This document shows positions 1-12,000 of a stretch of DNA of 64,000 nucleotides, in pieces; position 1 is the stretch's first letter; every line of letters starts with the position of its first letter. Origin of the DNA: Auanema rhodensis (Eukaryota; Nematoda; Chromadorea; Rhabditida; Rhabditidae). Location: the NCBI GenBank assembly GCA_964057225.1, contig OZ059899.1, positions 14,950,501 to 15,014,500 of the forward strand, read 5' to 3'. A model generated the notes under the pieces. The model was not told where the DNA came from, ran no database searches, and saw only the letters and a program-made list of their open reading frames with translations. The position numbers were made by a program, and so were the translations under genes.

Positions 1-98
1 GTTTTGAAATCAATGTTGATGACACGTAAGGTATTTGTTTTCCTGATGTATCATTTGCAGAAAAATGGAGGAAAAGCGTTTTTTAAGCTTTTTGGCAG
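1..98 (+). CDS. possible exons of a gene entering from the left edge
   Basis: Bases 1-30 read open and end in AAG followed by gtattt. A good acceptor (tttgcag) ends at 60, and the same frame continues after it (KNGGKAFFKLFG) until a possible donor near 98. The implied intron of 30 bases is shorter than any other intron in the window, so the join is doubtful. An alternative is a first exon with ATG at 65, but that frame soon runs into low-complexity CT-rich codons. I do not recognise the product. Confidence 0.2.
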
Positions 99-1568
99 TT
101 CTTCTTCATCACTCAACCATCAATCATTACAATCCTTCGACATCGTTTTCACACAATTTGAACTTAAGTTATCTTAAGCTTTTCGGAATTCATCATTTCT
201 CATTTCTCTGTGTTCTCTCTCTCTATCTCTCTTTTTCTCTCTTTCTCTCTATTAACCTATAGCATATCTTCTTTTTCTTTTTCTTTTAACTCTCTCAACT
301 GAGTTTATAGTTATTTTTTTTCTTTTTTTACCATCTATCTCTCCATATCTCTTCTATCTCTATACTCTCTTCTCTGTATCTCTGAAAGAGAGATGCAAAA
401 GTTAGTTGAAAGAAACAATTAAGAGAAAAATAACTTCAGAAGACTTTTAATGACTATTTATCTATTATTTGTATTTATATACATACAAAAACAAACATAT
501 TACACTCAATTTACTATTATACTTTAACAATAACTGTTCCACTCATCTTCATTCTTCATATCATTTCATCCACAAAATACATTTTAGCTATAAGCCCTGA
601 CGGTTATTTTGTTTGTATACAGTAGATAGATGTATCTTTTACCAAATGTAGATCATATTTTGGTCTTTTCTCACCGACATATTATAAACATGTTGCTTGA
701 AAGAAAGCTTTAAGCTATTGTATACATGTGTCCATCGAGTTATTCCACCAACAATTCCTCTTCTTTCCTCTTTTTCCTCCTATTTCCATTAACGTTTATC
801 GCTCTCTGTCACTTGTTCTCTCTATGTTTCTCTCTTTATTAATATTTCCCTCATTATATTTCATCCTTATACCTTTGCTTTCCATTCTAGCATCTGACAC
901 TTCTTTACTTTTCATTACTTGCCATCAGTTCTTCCACTCATCATCATCTCATCCTACGTACTCAATCATCTGCTTGTCGACTCACCTTACAAAAAAAAAT
1001 TTTTTTGAGAAAGCTACTGAAGCATCTGATTCAAGTTCATACAAAATCCCAGTGTTTTCTCTTAGAATATTGCATATACCTCATCTCTAACCCGGTTATC
1101 CACCGTTAAAGCATGCCAACCGCTTGCTTTACTCTTTCATTGAATTATACTCCGTTCTCCCCTCTCTCTCTATCTCTCTGTTTCTCTCTCTTTTCATAAT
1201 AACTTTTCTAGTTTTTTTCCAATTCATTTTATCTATTATATCTGGCAAGAAAGCTTTGTTTTCAGTTCCTTTTTAGTTATAAAAGCTCCGAAATGGGTAC
1301 GATGGTCTTGACAGCCTTAAGGGAGGATGTCTTAACTGAAAAAAAGGTTCCAAGAGCTCAATTGACAAAGACCAAGAAAAATAAAGAAAAAAACTTGTAT
1401 ATATAACGAGAAAGGAACTCAGGAATAGCTTAACTAGTTCTTGTTTCTGAGTTAACTGCTGTCGTTTCAAAAACATTTTTTTTTGTAATTATATTGTATT
1501 AAAATGAAAATTTAACTATAATTGCCAATATATTTAAAAAAATTTAAAGTTAATTTAAAGTTTTCTTT

Positions 1569-1589
1569 TTCTCTCTCTCTCTATCCCCC

Positions 1590-1659
<70 letters not shown>
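1569..1659 (+). repeat. CT dinucleotide microsatellite
   Basis: A tract of TC repeats, perfect for about 65 bases at its 3' end, with a short C run and imperfect units at its 5' end. Confidence 0.95.
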
Positions 1660-1664
<5 letters not shown>

Positions 1665-1814
1665 TCTTTTTCAAAGTTATATTTCAATTTATTCTGTTCA
1701 TAGTACTAGTAGAATCAGCAGTTTTTTATGAGTTTGATCTTCATTTCTACAACATTGTGATCAGTTATTTGAAGAAAATACATTAATTTCCTTCAAATCT
1801 CAACATATTGATAG

Positions 1815-1884
1815 GTTGAAAGATAAGAAAGTTGAACAAGTGCTTAAAGATGTAGAGAAAACGAAGAAAAACGCGTTGAAATGA
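1815..1884 (+). CDS. orphan exon-like segment, coiled-coil-like
   Basis: After an acceptor (attgatag) ending at 1814 the frame reads LKDKKVEQVLKDVEKTKKNA and then LK and a TGA stop. The Lys/Glu-rich heptad-like composition differs from the surrounding CT-rich DNA and looks coding. No upstream exon could be joined, so it may be the last exon of a gene to the left, a relic, or chance. Confidence 0.2.
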
Positions 1885-2254
1885 GCAAGGAAGAAGAAGA
1901 AAAAAAAACGAAACAGAAGACGAAGACAAGGAAGTATAGTTAGTAATACCAGTAATAGATCATGTACATATGTATATGTACATACTCATCCATATATACA
2001 TATACAACATACATAGTTAAAGAATTTTTACTATCAAGTAGTAACTATATATAGAAAAGAGTATGAGAATAACGAGAGAGAGAGAGAGAGAAACAAAAAA
2101 AATAATTGCTTTAATGGTATTCATACCATATATCTTTCTAAAATATAAATTTATTTATGTATTTTAGTCTTGATGTAGTATGTATTATGCTCTTCATATG
2201 TTGTCTTCTCATTTTGATATAACAAAAACCAAAAAAAAGGAAGAAAAAGATTAT

Positions 2255-2259
<5 letters not shown>

Positions 2260-2319
<60 letters not shown>

Positions 2320-2320
2320 T
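2260..2320 (+). repeat. CT microsatellite
   Basis: About 40 bases of near-perfect TC repeats followed by imperfect TCTT units. Confidence 0.95.
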
Positions 2321-2660
2321 CGATCTTGAGCTATATAGAGCAATGTATGGATACTGACCACTATTGTTCTATTCATCATTATAGATTTATAAACATATTA
2401 TTCGTGTTATTTATGCTTCTTTTCACAAACTTTTACGCAAATGCTTGCGCTTCCTTAACTCTTCTACCAGCTCGTCTACTGCTAATTCAGCACATCCACC
2501 CCCTCCCTAACTCTAATCCTCTGGATTTTCCCCTATTTCACGTCAGACTACTCGTCATGTCTCGTAACACGCCTGGCTGGTCAATTTCATTTAGTATTCC
2601 ATGTCAGACTGTAGAGCGGTTGAGCACGACGATGAGTAGATTCATGGTTGCTTTTCTCTT

Positions 2661-2684
2661 TCTCTCTCCCCTCTCTCTTTCTCT

Positions 2685-2744
<60 letters not shown>
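2661..2744 (+). repeat. CT microsatellite with C-run interruptions
   Basis: TC repeats with short C runs in the 5' half and a perfect tract of about 50 bases in the 3' half. Confidence 0.95.
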
Positions 2745-2747
<3 letters not shown>

Positions 2748-4492
2748 GATCTCTCACTCAGTAACTCAAATCAGACTTTGTGCATAGTTGAATTTCATCT
2801 CTTTCTAGATCTGATCACTAAATTATAATGAAATCTTGTTATATCATCTGTCCCATTGAAAACAAATTTGATGAAAAAGAACTATTTCGGTGAAATGCTT
2901 GAAAATAAAACTTTAAGAAATGAATGAAAGTGCAGTATAGGTATCAGATTGTAACCTGAGCAGTTGTCTTATGCCAATTTTCCAGCATTAAACCCATTGT
3001 TCTTGTTTTTCCATTGTAAAAATATTAATTTTTTCTTGTTACTTAGTTATTTGACTGTGTTTGTTTTCACTTTTTGCCATTTCTTACGTCTACAACTTCT
3101 CTATTGTGATCGTTTGATGGCTGGTAGGCTGTTTTGACTTCATCATGATGCTCTTTTACCGATCCATCTCGTACAACTTCATCATCTTCATCATTTTGCT
3201 CATCATCGACATCTCGTCTGATAGTTCTAGCTCACTTCTCTCATGACTTTTCTCGATATTTTCATTATATTCAACAAGATAATCAGCTGTTTCTGACATT
3301 TTTAATGACTTAGTTTTGAATGAAGAAGCTTAACCTGTTCCTGTTCCTGTTCATAGCTTTTTCTTCCTTCAAAATAGATCTTCTGAAGTTGATTTTTCAA
3401 ATTTCACCAGCTAATGTTACTATTAGAATGAGATTTTACATGTGCCTGTCAATGTGTTAGTGAGCATCTATCATTGTCAGATATAAAACTTACACCTACT
3501 ACAATCTCATTTAGCTGCTCGCACTCTTTTCTTTTGTATTTCCTTGTCTTCTTATCATATATCTTGTCTTGTTCTCCTCGTTCTCTTCTACTTCTCCATC
3601 TTGTTCTTCTACTTATTCTCATTCTTGTTTCAGCTTTCTACATTGTTTCTTCTTTGTCAAAGCCATTTGTTCATTCTAACTCTTCACTTGGCCCATATTT
3701 TTCTCTTTTGGCTTATCGTGTTTCCGAACTCTGTTGCAACTTCGTTTTTTTTCTTTTTGAATTTATTCCATACCCCTCCTCTTCGCTGCCACCTCTTACT
3801 CCATTTCTTGCTTCTTGTCAGTTCTTTCACTACTATTTCTTCGTTTCTCTCTTTCTGTATAACGTTAGCTTTCTCTCTTCCCCTCGAGGGCAACAATTGT
3901 CTTCCATCTATGAATCAGAAAATGTGTCGTTGAGGCCATCTCTGTCTTTGCCAGCTTATCTTCAAGTAATTCTATGTTTGACTTCAACTGTTGAGCTCAG
4001 CTCAGTGACCATCTCGTCTTAGTCGTCTCTATCTTTCTGAACCTTTTTGTCATTCTCTTCTTCTTTATCTATACTCTCTCTCTCTCTTAAATTACTCTCT
4101 AAAATTACTCTTCCAAATTATTCTCTCTTCCTATCCCTCTCTCTTCCCCTTTTCCAGCTCACACATCACTTATTCTGTTCAAAAATCTTTTTTTTTAGCT
4201 CAAACTTTCTAATAATACGCATAATTATATGAATATTATGCGTAAATTGGGTAAAAAATGTGGAAAAAGATTATTTAATTTATGATTTGTATCGTCATCA
4301 TCAACTAATATCCATCCATATATGATCCATTAGCTATATTACCTTTAACAACTTTTTTCATTTTCTTTTCTCTTTTGTTCTTCGGTTTCTTCTCTTCTTT
4401 CTTTCATTTATTTATAACAGCATAGCATCTTCCTGTTTCATACAAATGAAATAAGTAAATCACAAGAATCTGAGAACAGAAATCTCAAAGAG

Positions 4493-4511
4493 AGTGAGAG
4501 AGAGAAATAAG

Positions 4512-4539
<28 letters not shown>
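4493..4539 (+). repeat. GA microsatellite
   Basis: GAGA repeats, the reverse orientation of the predominant CT tracts of this region. Confidence 0.9.
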
Positions 4540-4543
<4 letters not shown>

Positions 4544-6112
4544 TAAAGAGAGATCTAGTATTAGAGAATTGAAAACAGCTCTTTGAACTCCTACTACCAC
4601 CTACAACAAACGACCTTCTTATACAACATCAAAAGACCAACAGATGTATCTTGAACATTACCTCCCTCACTGAAACAATACTCTCGTTATGCTGAAGTTA
4701 TTCTCTCTTAGCATGAATGAGTTTTCTTTCTTTAAAAACTGCTCAGTCTTCTTCCGAAAACGAAGAAGAACACGAAGAAGAAGAAGATGATGACGACATG
4801 ACGATGGACCCAATGATTCTGCATGCCAACACCCTTGGACTTTTGCTCAGCATCACCTCATGTCTTTTTTCTTCTTCTCTATTTATCTATTCATAAATAT
4901 ATATTTTTGGCATCTCCCCTAACCTTGAATCGCATCATTTTGCAATTTTGATCAACTTAGTATCAGATTTGGTTGTTAGCTTACTTGCAGAATCTCGGCT
5001 AAAGAGAGATCTGGTATTAAGAGATTCTGGAAGATCTAGTAAATCAGTAATCTGTATTATTGTACTAATGCTACTTCTTCTACTTTATTCAACTTATACT
5101 TCTATAACTACTAGAAGAAATTTCATATTTTTCTCCCAAACAATTCAAATTTCAATGTGTTTCCAAAATAAAATGAGCATCTATTTGGTCATATGAATGA
5201 GATGAGCCTGAACTGCAATTGACGATGGACAGGACGACGTTGTTCCCGTTTATTCTGAATATTCGTTCATACTCATTGTTCCCGTTCACTTACTTCATCA
5301 TCTTCTCATCATATTTTTCTTTCTTTTTTTTCATCTCCAGCTTCATCTCCAGCTTCATCTCCAGCTTCATCTCCAACCATCTTCTTTTTTCGTTTTTTTC
5401 TCGTTTTTCTATGTTTTTTCTTGTCTTAATTTTCATTTCAAAGTTGTGATTCATGAAAGAAGAAAAAAAAAGAAAATTATGATTAAAAATTTCCGAAATC
5501 GGGAAAGAATAACGAGAGAGCGGAGACCTTTTTATTCCTTTGATGCGATTTATCACGAGAAAAAAAATTTTAATAATCTACTTTTCAATGATTTCCTGCT
5601 CCATGAGTGACTTCTTTCACATATTTCTAATTCCCACGTTTCAATGGGTGTTTTATTCGTCTTCATTTGCGAAATTTAAGAAATCACAGCTTTAGTCGTT
5701 AACCATAAGATATTGCCTACGGCTTTTCTAAACTAAGAAGAAATTCGGAAAAATAACGTCATGTTCATATCTTGAAGTGGTATTTCCTTCGTCATTTGGT
5801 TGAGTTTTTTAATAATCTTTATTCTTGTTCTTTTCAACTTTTTTCTTACCTTTTACATATTTTACTTAAGCTTAACATTCATTTACTATTTTTTTTCTTT
5901 TCCCTTTCAGAACTTACCATCTATCTTCTTTATTGATTTTTTGAAATAAAAATTTAAATGTATAGAAAGCCAACAACCGCTCTACTGGCTAGTCTTATGC
6001 AAAATAATCGTCAAGCTTTTTGATTACGTGTGTTCACGTGGAGAGTTGTGTCACGTACATGAAATTTGACGACGCTAACATTAACTCTTGTATATGCTGG
6101 TAGTCAGGAGGA

Positions 6113-6146
6113 AAGAGAGGGAGAGAGAGAGAGAGAGAGAGAGAGT
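6113..6146 (+). repeat. GA microsatellite
   Basis: A nearly perfect GA tract. Confidence 0.9.
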
Positions 6147-6682
6147 AGGGTAAAGAGAGAAACTAGCAAATTAAGGAGAAGAGATGAGAGGGTGGTTGAA
6201 AGAACATGATAACAATAACAATTACTATAACTATATATAGTAATTGTTATAATATTTGAGCATATTTAATATCAAACGTGTATGAATCATCTATTTCGTT
6301 CATGTTGAAGTACTAATTGGATTGGCTAGGCAGAAGCCAAAAAAGGAGTAATGCTCACCCTTCTATGCATCTCAATATACATATGATTATGTGTGTGCGT
6401 CTCGTGTATAGAAATACTATCAAGTAGTATATCATTCTAACAATGTTATTATTATTATTTTGTCTCTTAATTATGTAAATAGTTAAATATATAATATGTT
6501 GTTTTTGAATTTTCAGCTTATTCATTGGCAGCATGTGTGGTCGGATTGTATTCCAACACGTAGCAGCAGGGCCACAATGCGTAGCAGTACTAATACTAGT
6601 AATTCTCTTATGAGTTAGCCTTTTCTTCTCATTCATAAACTTTCGAATTTTACCTCTCATCATCCAACTACTTACTGCATCA

Positions 6683-6683
<1 letters not shown>

Positions 6684-6736
<53 letters not shown>
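6684..6736 (+). repeat. CT microsatellite
   Basis: A perfect TC tract of about 50 bases followed by TCTCCC units. Confidence 0.95.
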
Positions 6737-6739
<3 letters not shown>

Positions 6740-7796
6740 TCTCCCTACACACACATAAACACATGCACATCCACACCTTCTCACCTCCCGTTAATCACAA
6801 ACGTTCGTCACCAACAGCCCAGCATCTGCTTTTGTCACATCATTGCATTCTTCTGCCACAACATATCAATAGTCTACGTACTGATACAGCTGATCAACCA
6901 TCGTTATCGAATGAAAAAAGATATTGTCTTGATCATTGTAAGCTTTGCAACCTTTCAACTTGAATCAATGTCCGTCTGGCAGATTGATAGCCATGATTAT
7001 CTCCCTTCCTTACACGTGTATTCCATGTCCTTCTATTTATCGAAACGTTGTTTTTCAAATTTCTAATTTTCTTTCCTTTTTTCGGATTATAAAATCTATA
7101 TATCTCATTTTAATCCCTTAAAACATTGAAGTTCTGCATTATATAAGCCACTGTTTTTGCAATATAATCATTTAATAAATCTGGGTGACCTCCTCCCCTC
7201 TCTCTCTCTCTTAGTCTCTCTTAATAGCATCTTCAGCTTGTCTTCCCTCTTAGTTCTTCTATTCCATCGTTTACTGTGTCTGTATTGCCATCATTTTATT
7301 TCTGTCTTCATCTTCATCGTTATTGCTTCATATCCACTCTCACACACGCATAGCTCTTCCTGTTATCCGCACACCAGCAACTGTGAGTATGCCGTTTCAA
7401 TTTCCGTTTTCTCTCTCTTCCGCGTTTGTGTCTGTCCATCAGATGAAGCTTACATCATCGATTAAGCTGAATTTGGAATCGACATATGATCATCAAGCAT
7501 CTTCTAATTGTCGAAACTGCAATTCGGACAAACATTGCCAATGATTTGCAGATATGGGTTGCCTGATCTATGCACCTAATTCCTATTACATCAAAAACTC
7601 AAAAGTATCAAAAACAAGATGATATACTGAAATATCAATTTAAGACATAAATGAAAAAATTCTTATTATTATTTAACAGCAAACGCTGACCATTTCATGT
7701 AATCTGTCAATTTTTTTTTCGTTTTTATTAAATTGATCTACTTTCTTCAACTTCAACTCATGATCTCTCTCTCTTCTCCTTTTATCATATCCACTC

Positions 7797-7856
7797 TCTC
7801 TTACTCTTTCTCTCTCTCTCTCTCTCTTTCTCTCTCTATCTCTCTCTCTCTCGCTC
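7797..7856 (+). repeat. imperfect CT microsatellite
   Basis: TC repeats broken by single T and A substitutions. Confidence 0.85.
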
Positions 7857-8100
7857 TATCATTTGAAGGTGTCAATAAAGAATTCTTCATCTTTATACAT
7901 ACTTATAAATGTTTGAAACACAGTATTATCTGCGGCCAAGGCATATTTTGTTGATTTTCGTATTGAATCTCTTTTATGTTACTTTCTTTTCACTTTAGAT
8001 GTCCTCTTGATCTCTGTACTCTTTAAATGCATACGTACAATTCCTTATTCCTTCATTACTGATAGAGCTCTTAGATCTTTAAGTCATTCTCAACTTCATT

Positions 8101-8223
8101 CCCTTTCTCTCTCTCTATCTCTCTTTTCTTTCTCTCTCTACATATCTCTCTCTCTCTCTCTGTTTCCCTCTCTATCTTTCTCTCTCACTTTCTTTTTCTC
8201 TCTCTATCTTTCTCTCTCTTTTT
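8101..8223 (+). repeat. imperfect CT/TCTT microsatellite
   Basis: A long imperfect tract of TC and TTTC units. Confidence 0.85.
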
Positions 8224-8502
8224 CTGATGACATTTGAATGGGCGGGGCGTCAATAACTCAGAATTTGCCACAATAGATTCAGTCTCAACTCCACCCTCCC
8301 TTTTCTTGTTTCTCGAACTTCATCCCTTTCTTGGTCTTCCTCTAAGTTGACGCCTCCTTTCCCATTCTTGCGAACGTCTTCCTCTGAATAATCTCTTCCT
8401 CATTCTTTTTTCTTCTTTCCTTGTTTATAGTATGATCTCCATACAATAACGAATTGAGTTTTTTGCAATTTTTTACATTATTTCGTGATAATCATCTGGC
8501 AG

Positions 8503-8584
8503 CGAACTTCAAGAAGCTGGTAGACAGATTCAGGCTGAAGAAGATCTCCAAGCTGTGAAGAAGGCATTAAGCCGGAGACCATGA
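8503..8584 (+). CDS. orphan terminal-exon-like segment
   Basis: Following a CTGGCAG acceptor ending at 8502, one frame is strongly coding-like (ELQEAGRQIQAEEDLQAVKK, then ALSRRP) and ends in TGA. Base composition is richer in G and C than its surroundings. It could be the last exon of a gene that lies mostly to the left, or a 5' untranslated exon of the receptor that resembles coding by chance. An overlapping ATG at 8580 opens a 40-codon frame that could be an upstream ORF. Confidence 0.25.
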
Positions 8585-8944
8585 AACAATTCTCCTGTTC
8601 TTTCCTCATCCTCGCAACAACATCCAATAGGCGGATACAAACAGCTCTTCACCCTTTAACCTCTTCTGATTTTGCATCCCATTGTCCTTTATACGAACAA
8701 CGCTAGGATTTCGTTGCCGACGTTCTTTATCCGTACTTTCCATTTGCTACCGTATTTACTTCCGGACACACTGCCTTCAATCAAATTTTTGTTGAAACAC
8801 CCGACGTCGCCATAATCGCTGTCTCATCATTTTTCTTTTCCATTTTTGCCTTTTCTTTATCGTCCATTCGTGTTATTACATTTATCTTCGTCAATATGCT
8901 ATATCGCATGTACAAATGCTTTTTCTATTTTAATCTGATTTCAG

Positions 8945-9075
8945 GAAAGTCTAAGGATTCATTCGACTTCCAACCTATTCTCCTCTAACATTCTTCATCC
9001 TCAATAGCTGAAAGTTGTCAAAATCATTGTCTCACACCGACATCGATACACGACGGTGTGTAGTCTAACTAGGAT
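8945..9075 (+). other. probable 5' untranslated exon of the receptor gene
   Basis: A good acceptor (taatctgatttcag) ends at 8944 and the sequence runs without another splice site to the ATG at 9076. I infer that this is the leader part of the first coding exon of the DMSR-type receptor. Confidence 0.45.
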
Positions 9076-12000
9076 ATGTCAGCCACTTGTTTGGGCTTGG
9101 ATCGTAACCAGACAACAGAGGCTCGGGACTATTATCGACAGGTTTGTTCACCAATATATTTCACTCAAGTGCTGCAGTTATATTCGATAATTTCTCTTGA
9201 AACGATTATTTCTGAATTTTTCTGAAAATACAACTTCTTTCTGCTGAAGGCTATATTCATCCATCCATTTCATTTTACAATAACCAATAACTGCTCATAT
9301 TGACATCGGGCTGATTGAGAGCCAGCTTAATAGCTTCTCCATAAGCCAATGTGCTAGATGATATCAGTGATCTATCTAATTGTCATGAGGTGCATCTCAA
9401 TTTAGAAGCAATGTACTATACTTTGAAACACAGAAATCTCATTTTCATAAGCTTTCAATCATGTGCTTTGTGTTTACTCAACGATTCAGCCTCGGGACAT
9501 TTGCTTTGGCAGATGGCAATGACCGCAGTTTGCGCCTTTCGCTAGAAAATCAGACATTGGGAGCAGAAAAAAAATCAAATTTCAAAGATAAAAAAGAAAA
9601 TCACACAAAGAATAAGTTTTTTCCGAATACTTAGCTCGCTTTGCTGTGATTGTAAGTGATATCCCATGTACATACTATGCTAAATGCTCTGGCTTTAACG
9701 TCATCATCGGCTTCCCTCAGCAATTGCTTACCAAAATCGAATTTTCTTTTTATCACCTCATATTTCCATATTCAATTTAGTAGGCTTTAGCGCGAAAAGC
9801 TTCTTAAAGCTGAAAGTTGAACGTTATTCGCAGAGTTTTCGGTTTATAATTATTTCCAAACTCGGGAAGTAATATCTAACATCGTTCGTTCACCCCCTTT
9901 TCTCACTTTTTTATGAAAAATGTGTCAGATGTAACACAAAAAGTGAAACTTTTAATATTTCCTCATGCTTTACAACTTGGGCGATGATGTTATAACGTAC
10001 TACCTAATGCTTTGGTTCCATTTTTAATAGTAAAAAAGGTTCAAGATATTCCTTTGAAACTTTAATTATGCATTTGGAATATCGTTAATACAGAAACTGA
10101 ACTCTCCCACTTTTTCTCTCTCTTGATCTCTCTCTATCTCTAGTCCACTTGCTCTTCAACCAACTTGAAAACTTAAAAAATATGTTATCTATCGGCTATT
10201 CAAGTACTTGTTTTTCAGTTTTTGAGCTTCAAATCTTTTCCTTGTTTCTGTATCAATCGCCTAGAAATGTAGGCGGTTATAACAACAATATGCACAAAAC
10301 AAGTTTGAAAAAAATGATTTTTGATTAAGTTTTAATAGTTTATTGGCAATTTCCTTGTTGTTTTATTTCTATTTCTCTTTGTTTCAAATAAACAATCAAG
10401 ATGATCAGCGCCCATCCACCCTCAATCGCATCATCTTCTTGTGCTTACTTAGTGCTTAGTGCTCAAAGTTCGATTGGAAGTTCTTGAATAAAACTAAAAA
10501 TTCCGAGAGAATAGCATTTTCGTGATCAGAAATCAAAATGATATTACCTGATTTAACTATTTGCATGAAGCCGTTCCTATGATATTAACGAAACGAATTT
10601 CTTTCAATCACACGGGTAGATGTTTGAGAGAGTATTTAGAAGAAGCAAAGCACACAGCATGTTTTTCAAGCTTTTCGTGTTAAGTAACTTTGAGCTGCGA
10701 TTTAGCCAAAGGTTTTGATTGGAAGCGAAAGCCTGTGTCGTCAAAGCTGTAAACCTTTGAATGCACTCGTGAAGCACAGGATATTATTGGAAGAATGAAA
10801 GAATTATATAAAGTGCTTGTAGGATAAAGAAATTGATGAAACACATTGTTTTATAAACGAAAACCTATCAGCAAAACGGTGTTTTCTCCATTAAATGCTG
10901 GAAGATAATTAGTTCATTCCTAATATGCTGACCGATGTTTTTTCTCGGAACATGCGTAAGATCATCAAAGATAATAAGCTATGCGATGATCAGAGGGATC
11001 ATCTCCTTGGTTCCATTGAAACTCCTCTATTATTACTTTTTCTGCTTTGTCCGTCGTCATTTATTCCTTCTGATCTCTATTTTTATTCTATAGATGTATC
11101 TCATCTGCTTATTTCGTCTTTCTTCTCCTTTTTCGTCCGTCTTAGCATTCTGTCTCTGCTTCTTCTAACTCCTTACTCATTTATGTGTATATCTATTCCT
11201 TCCACAAATCTATAATTAAACTTCATTTTAGTCTTTCTCGCGCCTAAAAGGACATGTGTTCAACATCTTTTCTCTGGTCTCTTACAATCAGGTTAACTGC
11301 CCTATACGGCTTCGCTGAACACATAATGTGCCTAAATCTCGAGAAAGCCGCATCTTCTATTCCTTCTCAATCTCTTCCTCTTCTTGTCTTGGCGCATACT
11401 GACCCACTCCTTCACTCCCTCCCTCTCTTTTTCGTACTTTTCATACACATCTACTTTTCACTTTTAAGTTTATTCAATCTTGGGCTTAAAGCTCAAACTT
11501 AATCCAGAATAAACTTGAAATGTTTAAAAGAATGTTTACTGTTATTGGGGGTGATCACGTGTTCTCTTGCCACTCTTTCACACCTAACCGCATTGTTTTT
11601 CTCACCATAAAGGAGTACTCTTCAACAAAAATATCTACATTGAAGTAATCTGAAGGAGGTTGAAGCCTGCTTGTCTTCAGTGTGTCAGTATCCATAGTTA
11701 GTAGATGCTACATGATGAAAATAATATATTTTACTAATTCTTTACAAGAAATATTAATATTAGAAGAGATAGCCAAAGAGTGGGAGGGGACAAAGAAAAG
11801 AAAATACGAGAAGAGGGGGCAGGAGAGAGAGAGAGAGAGAAGGGGGAAATACATATTATAACTAATCAACAAAAAGATTTCACCTAAAGTAACAATATCT
11901 GGAAAGTAATTGAGACGATGACAACTCAATGCGTGGCTACATCTATGAAATCTGAAAACCTAACTACTAAGCTGTAAACAAGCAGTGTCAATCTCATGTT

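Larger units (their letters stand above)
99..8502. other. long pyrimidine-rich non-coding stretch
   Basis: This is about 8.4 kb with no convincing gene. It is dominated by CT/TCTT-rich plus-strand sequence, perfect CT tracts and a few GA tracts. The open frames here (for example 3474-4022 and 728-1090) are Ser/Leu/Phe-rich translations of CT-rich DNA and lack splice or homology support. The stretch may be the promoter, 5' introns of the receptor at 9.08 kb, or 3' introns of a gene to the left. Confidence 0.6.

Noticed and set aside
728-1090. 120-codon plus-strand open frame
   Set aside because: Hydrophobic low-complexity translation of pyrimidine-rich DNA starting at a non-ATG codon; no supporting features.
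3474-4022. 182-codon plus-strand open frame, the longest in the left block
   Set aside because: It is Ser/Leu/Phe-rich throughout and overlaps another long frame, as expected from CT-rich DNA without stops. No domain, splice signal or start context supports it.
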